From: Methylobacteriaceae bacterium
GTDB taxonomy: Bacteria > Pseudomonadota > Alphaproteobacteria > Rhizobiales > Beijerinckiaceae
Direction: 5' to 3'
DNA length: 5,059 nt
NCBI GenBank assembly: GCA_019247255.1
Contig: JAFAPJ010000406.1
Span: forward strand, 1-5,059
Shown in pieces: positions 1-5,059 of the stretch. Each line of letters begins with the position of its first letter. The first letter of the stretch is position 1. Under the pieces are notes generated by a model that searched no databases, was not told the DNA's origin, and was given only the letters and a program-made list of their open reading frames with translations. Made by a program: the position numbers and the translations under genes.

Positions 1-37
1 GGCGTCGGCAAGACCCGGGCCGAGATGGCGGCGGCGC
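1..37 (+). repeat. Exact 37-bp copy of an internal lysA segment at the window edge
   Basis: Bases 1-37 are identical, in the same orientation, to bases 545-581 inside lysA; the match ends at 38 versus 582 (g versus t). In lysA the segment encodes residues from Gly103 (GVGKTRAEMAAA). Here it lies in a different frame relative to the downstream reading frame and encodes nothing recognisable. Lying exactly at the sequence end, it is most simply an assembly or chimera artefact, perhaps joined through the shared GC-rich string ggcggcggcgc. A real short duplication cannot be excluded from the sequence alone. Confidence 0.9.
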
Positions 38-236
38 GCCCGTCCCGTCGAACACCTCGCTCGCGACCCAGCCGGCCGAGGTCGTGCAGGACACGCCTGA
101 CGACCCGTCCGAGGAGGAGCTCGAGCGCGACGCGCAGGCCCTGCCGATCAATCCGCAGCCGACCCCCGTCGCGCGCCGGCGCGGTCGCGCCTTCTCCGTT
201 CCGGACCAGCCCTTCCTCCTCGACCCGCTTCTGTAG
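3..236 (+). CDS. lptM: LptM-like small lipoprotein, C-terminal part only (5' end missing or replaced)
   Basis: This frame is open from the left edge to TAG at 234-236. From about base 36 it reads APVPSNTSLATQPAEVV, then an acidic stretch (DDPSEEELERDAQAL), a proline-rich linker, a basic cluster (ARRRGR) and the tail FSVPDQPFLLDPLL. A small lipoprotein gene of the LptM family, ending in a similar F-x-LDPLL tail, commonly sits directly before lysA in Hyphomicrobiales, often after argH. LptM helps mature the LPS-transporting LptD/LptE complex in the outer membrane. The signal peptide, lipobox cysteine and the usual G-R/K-x-G-P motif are not visible, because the part upstream of about base 38 is a copy of lysA sequence. 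The call rests on the tail and position. The stop lies two bases before the lysA start, so translational coupling is likely. Confidence 0.6.
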   Translation, partial: RRQDPGRDGGGAPVPSNTSLATQPAEVVQDTPDDPSEEELERDAQALPINPQPTPVARRRGRAFSVPDQPFLLDPLL

Positions 237-238
237 AC

Positions 239-1537
239 ATGCACCATTTCCACTACCGGGACGGCGTCCTTCACGCGGAGGAGGTCGATCTGAGGCGGGT
301 GGCGGCCGAGATCGGGACCCCGTTCTACTGCTACGCGACCGCGACGCTGGAGCGGCATTACCGCGTGCTGAGCGAGGCCTTCGCGGACGTGCCGACGCTC
401 GTCTGCTTCGCCGTGAAGGCGAACGCGAACCAGGCCGTGCTCGCGACCCTCGGCCGGCTCGGGGCCGGGATGGACATCGTGTCGGAAGGCGAGCTGCGCC
501 GCGCGCTCGCGGCCGGGATCCCGGCCGAGCGGGTCGTCTTCTCCGGCGTCGGCAAGACCCGGGCCGAGATGGCGGCGGCGCTCGAGGCCGGCATCCTGTG
601 CTTCAACGTCGAGAGCGAGCCCGAGCTCGAGGCCTTGTCCGAGGTCGCGGTCTCGAAGAAAGCGGTCGCGCCGATCTCGGTGCGGATCAACCCCGATGTC
701 GATGCTCGGACACACGCCAAGATCTCGACCGGCAAGTCCGAGAACAAGTTCGGCGTGCCGGTGTCGCGGGCCCGCGAGGTCTATGCCCGGGCGGCCGAAC
801 TTCCTGGTCTCGCGATCCACGACGGCGACATGCATATCGGCAGCCAGATCACGGATCTGGCGCCCTTCGCGGCCGCCGTCGACATCCTGGTCGAGCTCGC
901 CCGCGATCTCCTGGCCGCGGGCCATCCGCTCCGGCATCTCGACGTCGGGGGCGGGCTCGGCATCCCGTATCGCCCGCACGATCCGGCGCCACCCGATCCG
1001 CAGGCCTATGCGGCTGCCGTGACGAGCCGGACGCGGCCGCTCGGCTTGCGGCTGATCCTCGAGATCGGGCGCATGATGGCCGGCAATGCCGGGATCCTGG
1101 TCACCCGCACGATCTACGTGAAAGCCGGGGAGGGGCGGCGCTTCCTCGTCGTGGACGCGGCGATGAACGACCTCATTCGGCCGACCCTCTACGAAGCGTA
1201 TCACGAGGTCGTGCCGGTCCTCGAGCCGGCGCGCGGCGCGGCGCGCGCGGCGGTCGATATCGTGGGTCCGGTCTGCGAGACGGGCGACTACCTGGCGCTG
1301 GGCCGCCCGATGCCGGCCGTCGCGCCGGGCGACCTCCTCGCGGTGATGACGGCCGGCGCCTACGGCGCCGTCCAGGCCGGAACCTACAACACCCGGCTCC
1401 TCGTGCCGGAGACGCTGGTTCACGGCGACCGCTACGCCGTCGTGCGGCCGCGCCAGACCTATGCGGAGCTGATCGGCCAGGACCGCCTCGCGGATTGGCT
1501 GCAGGGCAGCGACGAACCGGCGCGCATGGCGAGCTAG
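239..1537 (+). CDS. lysA: Diaminopimelate decarboxylase
   Basis: LysA removes CO2 from meso-2,6-diaminopimelate to give L-lysine, the last step of the DAP pathway, in the cytoplasm with pyridoxal 5'-phosphate (PLP). The 432 residues are a normal length and cover the whole family. An N-terminal alanine-racemase-type barrel carries the PLP lysine in CFAVKANANQ (Lys60), NPDVDARTHAKISTGK (151-166), HIGSQITDL (199-207) and the phosphate-binding glycine loop DVGGGLGIPY (235-244). The C-terminal beta domain carries DAAMNDLIRPTLYEA (306-320), the active-site CETGD (Cys346) and AGAYGAVQAGTYN (372-384). The usual EPGR motif reads EIGR (275-278), and the segment before HIGSQ reads HDGD (194-197), which is unusual. 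ATG at 239 is chosen because it gives the family-typical N-terminus; no Shine-Dalgarno is visible, and the upstream stop two bases away suggests coupled translation. It is followed closely by the DUF4175 gene. Confidence 0.97.
   Translation: MHHFHYRDGVLHAEEVDLRRVAAEIGTPFYCYATATLERHYRVLSEAFADVPTLVCFAVKANANQAVLATLGRLGAGMDIVSEGELRRALAAGIPAERVVFSGVGKTRAEMAAALEAGILCFNVESEPELEALSEVAVSKKAVAPISVRINPDVDARTHAKISTGKSENKFGVPVSRAREVYARAAELPGLAIHDGDMHIGSQITDLAPFAAAVDILVELARDLLAAGHPLRHLDVGGGLGIPYRPHDPAPPDPQAYAAAVTSRTRPLGLRLILEIGRMMAGNAGILVTRTIYVKAGEGRRFLVVDAAMNDLIRPTLYEAYHEVVPVLEPARGAARAAVDIVGPVCETGDYLALGRPMPAVAPGDLLAVMTAGAYGAVQAGTYNTRLLVPETLVHGDRYAVVRPRQTYAELIGQDRLADWLQGSDEPARMAS
545..581 (+). repeat. Internal lysA segment duplicated at bases 1-37
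   Basis: This is the in-context copy of the 37-bp repeat. It encodes the conserved lysA stretch beginning at Gly103, in the correct frame and surrounded by normal family sequence, so it is the original copy and the one at the left edge is the displaced one. Confidence 0.9.
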
Positions 1538-1552
1538 CGCGGCCGGGGCGGC

Positions 1553-4237
1553 GTGCTATCGTCCCGAAATCATGGCGTCGAACAGGCACGGCGGGGCAGG
1601 GTGGGCGTGAAGCCCCCGTTCCGACTTCCCTCGCCGGGCCGGTCCGACGCGACGGACGGACGGCCCGCCCGCGCACGCCTCGACAGTCTCGTCTCGAGTT
1701 CCCGCTGGGCGCTCGGCTGGGAGCAGGCCTGGCCGGCCCTGTGGTGGCCTTTGGCCGTCGCGCTGGTGTTTCTCGCCGCGTCCTGGCTCGGGCTCTGGCT
1801 CGACCTGCCGCCGCTCTGGCGGCAGATCGGCGTCGCGCTCTTCGCCCTCGCCGGGCTCGCGTCCCTGTGGCGCATCGTGCGGCTGCGCCCGCCGGCGCGG
1901 CGCGCCGCGCTCGATCGTCTCGACCGCGAGGCGGCGGCCCACCGCCCTGCCCGCACGCTCGAGGACACGCTCGCACTCGGCCAAGCGGACGAGGGGTCGC
2001 GGGCGCTCTGGGCGGCGCATCTACGCCGGGCCGAAACGGCCGTCGACCAGCTGCGCGTCGCGCGCCCCCGTCCGGGCATGACGCACCGCGACCCGCTCGC
2101 GGCCCGGGCGGCGCTCGTCGTCGCGGCCGTCGCGGCCGCCTTCGTGGCCGGGCCGGAGCTGCGCGGCCGTGTCGCCGCGGCGTTTCAGTGGAACGGGCCG
2201 CAAGCCTCCGCACCGCCCTTCCGGGTCGACGGCTGGATCGACCCGCCGCTCTACACGCGCCTCCCGCCTCTCATGATCGACCTCGCGGCAGGCGCGCAGA
2301 AGCTGCGTGCGCCCGTCGGCTCGACCGTCGTGATCCGCATGGCGGGGCGGGGCGAGGCGACGCTGCAGCCGGGTCCGGGGCTCGTGCCGATCGAGGGGGC
2401 CGCGCCCGCGAAGCCCGACCTGCGGGAGCAGCGCTACCGTCTCGGCGCCTCGACCGATCTCGGCATTCGCACGGGGCTCGTCGGCGGCATGACCCTGTCG
2501 GTCGAAGCGATCCCGGACAAGCCCCCGACCATCGCCTTCGCGTCGCCGCCCGAGGTCAATGCGCGCGGCACGTTCACGATCGGTGCGAAGGCGAGCGACG
2601 ATTACGGCCTCGTCTCGGCCGAAGCCGTCGTGGCGCGGCTCGGCGGCGCCGGCCGGCGCTCGCTCGTCCCGCCCCCCCGGATCGGCCTGACCCTGCCGGC
2701 GGACCCCCGCTCGGGCGATGAAACGAAGACGCTCGTCGACCTGACGAACCATCCCTGGGCGGGCGCGCGGGTCGGGCTCACGCTCGTCGCGAAGGACGAG
2801 GCCGACCAAGAAGGCCGCAGCGGGACGATCGAGTTCACCCTGCCGCAGCGGCCGTTCACGAAGCCGCTCGCGAAGGCCCTCGTCGAGCAGCGCCGCAGCG
2901 TCATCCTGGACCCGGACAACCGGCGACCCGTCCAGCTCGCGCTCGATTCGCTCCTCATCGCGCCCGAGCGCTTCACGCCCGAATGGGGCGTGTTCCTCGG
3001 GCTCCGGGCCGCCGCGACGCGGCTGCGCGCGGCGCGCAACGACGGCGAGCTCGCGGAGGTCGCGGACTGGCTCTGGGAGATGGCGCTCCAGATCGAGGAC
3101 GGCGACCTGTCGGACGCCGAGCGCCAGCTCCGTGCCGCCCAGGAGCAGCTGCGCGAGGCGATCGAGCGCAACGCGCCTGACGAGGAGATCCGTCGGCTGA
3201 CCGAAGAGCTGCGGACCGCGATGGACCGCTTCCTGCGCGAGTTCGCCGAGCGCATGGAGCGCGAGCGGCAGCAGGATGGCGAGCAGACGGCGCGGGCGCC
3301 CGATCGCACGATCAGCCAGGACGACCTCAACCGGATGCTCAACGAGATGGCGGAGGCCATGCGCCGCGGCGACACCGCCGAGGCGCAGCGCCTCCTCGAT
3401 CAGCTGCGCAACATCCTCGAGAACCTCCGCACGGCGCGGCCGGGCAACCGGATGAGCGACCCCATGGCGCGCGAGATGAGCCGCCAGATGGAGGAGATGG
3501 ACAGCATGATGCGCGAGCAGCAGGACCTGCGGGACGAGACGTTCCGCGAGGGCCAGCAGCGGCGCAACCAGCAAGGGCAACGCAACCGCGACGGGGCCGG
3601 CCGCCAGCAACAGGGTCAGCGGCAGCCGGGCGGCCGCGGCCCGCGCCAGCCGGGCGGCCAGCCGCAGCCGGGCGAGGGCGACGAGCAGGCGGAGAACCAG
3701 CCCGGCGACGGGCAGCAGCCGGGAGGCGGCCAAGGGCTGCAGCGCCGCCAGCAGGCGCTGCGGGAGCGGCTGGAGCAGCTCCAGCGCCGCATGCGCGGGC
3801 TCGGCATGCAGGGCGAGCAGGGCCTCGCCGATGCCGAGGGCGCGATGCGGGACGCCGAGGGCCAGCTCGGCCAGGGCCGCGAGGGCCCGGCGGTCGACGC
3901 CCAGGGCCGGGCGCTCGAAGGGCTGCAGCGCGGCATGCAGGGCATGGCCCAGCAGATGCAGCAGATGCTCGGGCAGAATGACGGCCCGGACCAGGGCGGC
4001 GAGCCCTCGGGAAACCCGCAGGGACGGGCGGACAACTCGGCCCGCAACGACGACCCGCTCGGCCGGCCGACCCGTTCGCGGGACCTGTCGGACGGCCGCG
4101 TCCGCATCCCGGGCGTCGATGAATCCGCCGTCGAGCGGGCGCGGCGCATCCTCGAGGAGCTGCGCCGCAAGCTCGGGGACCCCACCCGGCCGCAGGAGGA
4201 GCTTGACTATTTCGAGAGGCTCTTGAAGCGCAACTGA
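1553..4237 (+). CDS. TIGR02302 / DUF4175 family membrane protein
   Basis: Large envelope protein of unknown function, typical of Hyphomicrobiales; 894 residues from this GTG, slightly long for the family. In order: a basic, proline-rich N-terminus; two hydrophobic segments (about 60-83 and 89-109); an Arg/Glu-rich cytoplasmic-looking stretch; a third hydrophobic segment (about 184-200); a probably periplasmic beta-rich region (about 220-430) with WIDPPLYT, IPDKPPTI and ASDDYGLVSAEA, recognisable family blocks; a helical charged region (about 480-660) with coiled-coil character; a Gln/Gly/Arg/Pro-rich segment (about 664-730); a second helical Gln/Met-rich part (730-806); and a conserved C-terminus, IPGVDESAVERARRILEELR through FERLLKRN. 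The start is uncertain. GTG 1553 is the longest option, but GTG 1607 has AGGG five bases upstream and removes 18 residues with no family look. It lies between lysA and a small membrane protein gene, probably in one transcript. Confidence 0.93.
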   Translation: MLSSRNHGVEQARRGRVGVKPPFRLPSPGRSDATDGRPARARLDSLVSSSRWALGWEQAWPALWWPLAVALVFLAASWLGLWLDLPPLWRQIGVALFALAGLASLWRIVRLRPPARRAALDRLDREAAAHRPARTLEDTLALGQADEGSRALWAAHLRRAETAVDQLRVARPRPGMTHRDPLAARAALVVAAVAAAFVAGPELRGRVAAAFQWNGPQASAPPFRVDGWIDPPLYTRLPPLMIDLAAGAQKLRAPVGSTVVIRMAGRGEATLQPGPGLVPIEGAAPAKPDLREQRYRLGASTDLGIRTGLVGGMTLSVEAIPDKPPTIAFASPPEVNARGTFTIGAKASDDYGLVSAEAVVARLGGAGRRSLVPPPRIGLTLPADPRSGDETKTLVDLTNHPWAGARVGLTLVAKDEADQEGRSGTIEFTLPQRPFTKPLAKALVEQRRSVILDPDNRRPVQLALDSLLIAPERFTPEWGVFLGLRAAATRLRAARNDGELAEVADWLWEMALQIEDGDLSDAERQLRAAQEQLREAIERNAPDEEIRRLTEELRTAMDRFLREFAERMERERQQDGEQTARAPDRTISQDDLNRMLNEMAEAMRRGDTAEAQRLLDQLRNILENLRTARPGNRMSDPMAREMSRQMEEMDSMMREQQDLRDETFREGQQRRNQQGQRNRDGAGRQQQGQRQPGGRGPRQPGGQPQPGEGDEQAENQPGDGQQPGGGQGLQRRQQALRERLEQLQRRMRGLGMQGEQGLADAEGAMRDAEGQLGQGREGPAVDAQGRALEGLQRGMQGMAQQMQQMLGQNDGPDQGGEPSGNPQGRADNSARNDDPLGRPTRSRDLSDGRVRIPGVDESAVERARRILEELRRKLGDPTRPQEELDYFERLLKRN
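1598..1609 (+). promoter_or_regulatory. Probable ribosome binding site and alternative GTG start of the DUF4175 gene
   Basis: AGGG at 1598-1601 lies five bases before GTG 1607, in frame with the large gene. It is a better Shine-Dalgarno arrangement than the weak G-rich run before GTG 1553. The protein would then begin just before KPPFRLPSP. This would leave a 69-base gap after lysA, in which I see no convincing promoter or hairpin. Confidence 0.45.
3542..3742 (+). repeat. Gln/Gly/Pro/Arg-rich low-complexity segment inside the DUF4175 gene
   Basis: Codons 664-730 of the large gene encode imperfect repeats around QPGG, QPGE and QPGD. At DNA level a 13-base string (cagccgggcggcc) occurs exactly at 3623-3635 and 3647-3659, eight codons apart, which suggests growth by slippage or unequal exchange. 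The segment separates two Gln/Met/Arg-rich helical regions and is probably a flexible linker. Such linkers are common in this family and vary in length between species. Confidence 0.75.
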
Positions 4238-4260
4238 GCCCTGACCACCATCTGTCCGGC

Positions 4261-4449
4261 ATGACCACCTCCAGCATTCTCGTGCTTCTCGCCGCCCTCG
4301 CGGTGGCCTTCGTGCTCCTCCTCGGCCTCATCAACATGATGCGCGGCGGCAGCCCCGATCGCTCCCAGAAGCTGATGCGCCTGCGCGTCATGCTTCAGTT
4401 CCTGGCGATCGTCCTCATCATGGCGGTCGTCTGGTGGCGCGGCGGCTGA
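4261..4449 (+). CDS. Small twin-transmembrane protein with a HIG1-type motif
   Basis: A 62-residue inner-membrane protein with two hydrophobic helices (about 5-25 and 43-58) joined by a short polar loop, NMMRGGSPDRSQKLMRLR. The loop and start of helix 2 fit Q-x3-R-x-R-x3-Q exactly (Gln36, Arg40, Arg42, Gln46), the signature of HIG1-domain proteins, known best from mitochondrial Rcf1/HIGD factors acting on cytochrome oxidase. Family proteins of this size ('twin transmembrane protein') are widespread in Alphaproteobacteria, often beside the DUF4175 gene and the adenosyltransferase. Function here is unknown; a role in a membrane or respiratory complex is inference. ATG 4261 is the only sensible start, 23 bases after the upstream stop, although no strong Shine-Dalgarno is visible. 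The stop at 4447-4449 lies inside an 18-bp direct repeat. Confidence 0.88.
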   Translation: MTTSSILVLLAALAVAFVLLLGLINMMRGGSPDRSQKLMRLRVMLQFLAIVLIMAVVWWRGG

Positions 4450-4477
4450 TGCGCTAGGCGCGCGGCGGCTGATGCGC
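4437..4477 (+). repeat. 18-bp direct repeat around the stop codon of the small membrane protein gene
   Basis: gcgcggcggctgatgcgc occurs exactly at 4437-4454 and again at 4460-4477 (period 23, five bases between copies). The first copy contains the last codons and TGA of the small gene; the second repeats this TGA-ATG context in the spacer. The flanking bases differ, so the repeat is exactly 18 bp. It looks like a local tandem duplication. Confidence 0.92.
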
Positions 4478-4516
4478 GCGGCGCTCAGCCTGTCTGCGGC
4501 GCTCGGCGCTCAGCCT
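4478..4516 (+). repeat. Short direct repeats in the spacer before the adenosyltransferase gene
   Basis: ggcgctcagcct occurs exactly at 4480-4491 and 4505-4516, and gcggcgctc occurs at 4478-4486 and 4496-4504. Together with the 18-bp repeat just upstream, nearly the whole spacer up to the ribosome binding site is made of short repeated units. No stable terminator with a T-run and no clear operator symmetry is visible. Confidence 0.8.
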
Positions 4517-4517
4517 T

Positions 4518-4522
4518 GGAGG
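4518..4522 (+). promoter_or_regulatory. Strong Shine-Dalgarno of the adenosyltransferase gene
   Basis: GGAGG lies nine bases before ATG 4532. It is the clearest ribosome binding site in the window and decides the start against an upstream in-frame ATG at 4472, which has no such site and would add 20 residues not typical of the family. Confidence 0.85.
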
Positions 4523-4531
4523 TTCGGGCCC

Positions 4532-5059
4532 ATGGTGACCCTCACGCGGATCTATACGCGCGCCGGCGACGGCGGCCGCACGACGCTCGTCGACGGCGAG
4601 AAGCGACCCAAATACGACCTGCGGATCGCGGCCTACGGGACCGTGGACGAGACGAACGCCTGCGTCGGGCTCGCGCGCCTGCATCTTGCGGACGACCTGG
4701 ACACGGACGCGATGCTCGGGCGGATTCAGAACGACCTCTTCGACCTCGGGGCCGACCTCGCGACCCCGCCTCGCCCGAACCGCGATGCGAGCCAGGACCT
4801 GCGCGTCGTGGACGGGCAGGTCGAGCGGCTCGAGCACGAGATCGACGCCATGAACGCGGCCCTGCCGCCTCTTCGCTCCTTCGTCCTGCCGGGCGGGACG
4901 GCGGCTGCCGCCCATCTGCATCTCGCCCGCACCGTGTGCCGGCGCGCGGAGCGCCTCGTCGTCGAGCTCGCCGACAAGCCGGGCGAAGCCGTCTCGCCGG
5001 TCGCGATCCGCTACCTGAACCGTCTCTCCGACCACCTTTTCGTGGCGTCCCGCCACGTC
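4532..5059 (+). CDS. pduO: PduO-type cob(I)yrinic acid a,c-diamide / cob(I)alamin adenosyltransferase, 3' end cut by the window
   Basis: Transfers the 5'-deoxyadenosyl group of ATP to cob(I)alamin, or a corrinoid precursor, to form adenosylcobalamin, the cofactor of mutases such as methylmalonyl-CoA mutase; cytoplasmic, normally a trimer. The visible 176 residues show the N-terminal ATP loop TRAGDGGRTTLVDGEK (9-24), YGTVDETNA (35-43), RIQNDLFDLGADLATP (64-79), FVLPGG (117-122) and the helix LHLARTVCRRAERLVVE (129-145). Arg133, Arg137, Arg138 and Glu140 align with human MMAB residues Arg186, Arg190, Arg191 and Glu193. YLNRLSDHLFVASRHV (161-176) closes the visible part. Family members are about 190 residues, so only 10-20 codons are probably missing. 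The start is fixed by GGAGG at 4518-4522 and the family-typical TRIYTRAGD N-terminus. In related genomes etfB/etfA often follow; that cannot be seen here. CobA- and EutT-type enzymes are excluded by these motifs. Confidence 0.95.
   Translation, partial: MVTLTRIYTRAGDGGRTTLVDGEKRPKYDLRIAAYGTVDETNACVGLARLHLADDLDTDAMLGRIQNDLFDLGADLATPPRPNRDASQDLRVVDGQVERLEHEIDAMNAALPPLRSFVLPGGTAAAAHLHLARTVCRRAERLVVELADKPGEAVSPVAIRYLNRLSDHLFVASRHV

Noticed and set aside
511..526. Perfect 16-bp palindrome ggccgggatcccggcc inside lysA.
   Set aside because: It encodes ordinary LysA residues (AGIPA region), has no operator-like context, and such palindromes arise easily in very GC-rich coding sequence.
1231..1252. 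Run of alternating gc bases in lysA.
   Set aside because: It encodes a variable Arg/Ala/Gly loop (ARGAARAA) and is what a GC-rich codon choice gives; no evidence of a structural role.
1354..1370. Hairpin cggcgcc-tac-ggcgccg inside lysA.
   Set aside because: It lies over the conserved GAYGAV active-site codons and has no T-run; coding constraint explains it.
1538..1606. Possible promoter between lysA and the DUF4175 gene (a TATCGT-like string near 1557).
   Set aside because: No matching -35 element at proper spacing could be defended; close gene spacing favours read-through.
25..2721. An 898-codon open frame on the + strand across the end of the LptM-like gene, lysA and half of the DUF4175 gene.
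   Set aside because: It is out of frame with genes of clear family identity, is an Arg/Ala/Pro/Gly-rich composition with no recognisable motif, and long stop-free shadow frames are expected at this GC content.
2021..3733. A 570-codon open frame on the - strand opposite the DUF4175 gene.
   Set aside because: It mirrors codon-position bias of the + strand gene (Leu/Arg/Ala-rich) and has no family motif or plausible ribosome binding site.
4454..5056. A 200-codon open frame on the - strand opposite the adenosyltransferase gene.
   Set aside because: The + strand frame here has all PduO-type motifs; the antisense frame has none.
5041..5057. Perfect inverted repeat cgtggcg-tcc-cgccacg at the right edge.
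   Set aside because: It encodes the expected FVASRHV of the adenosyltransferase and is probably coincidental. It might help explain why the sequence ends here, but that cannot be tested from the window.

Overview
The window is a compact, GC-rich, single-strand run of housekeeping genes. Protein content and gene order point to an alphaproteobacterium of the Hyphomicrobiales (Rhizobiales), perhaps near Methylobacterium. The order is the tail of a small LptM-like lipoprotein gene, lysA, a large TIGR02302/DUF4175 membrane protein, a 62-residue two-helix membrane protein, and a PduO-type cobalamin adenosyltransferase. From memory this neighbourhood is common in that order. The assignment rests on recognised protein families and motifs, not on a search.

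Layout. Positions 3-236 hold the end of a reading frame whose C-terminus (FLLDPLL) resembles the tail of rhizobial LptM-like lipoproteins. Its first 37 bases exactly copy an internal piece of lysA (545-581), so the true 5' part of this gene is not present. lysA (239-1537) follows two bases after that stop. The DUF4175 gene starts at 1553, or more likely 1607, and ends at 4237. The small membrane protein gene is 4261-4449. An 82-base spacer built largely of short direct repeats follows. The adenosyltransferase gene starts at 4532 behind a clear GGAGG and runs off the right edge, probably lacking only its last 10-20 codons.

How the genes relate. All are on the + strand with short gaps, so co-transcription is plausible, although no promoter or terminator could be identified. 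Functionally they are mixed. LysA makes L-lysine from meso-diaminopimelate. The adenosyltransferase makes the adenosylcobalamin needed by mutases. The DUF4175 protein and the small two-helix protein are envelope proteins of unknown role and may belong together. The small protein carries an exact Q-x3-R-x-R-x3-Q motif, the signature of HIG1-domain proteins.

I did not find a new defence, mobile or regulatory system. The points most worth checking are the duplicated lysA segment at the left edge, the repeat cluster around the stop codon at 4447-4449, and the altered EPGR motif in LysA.
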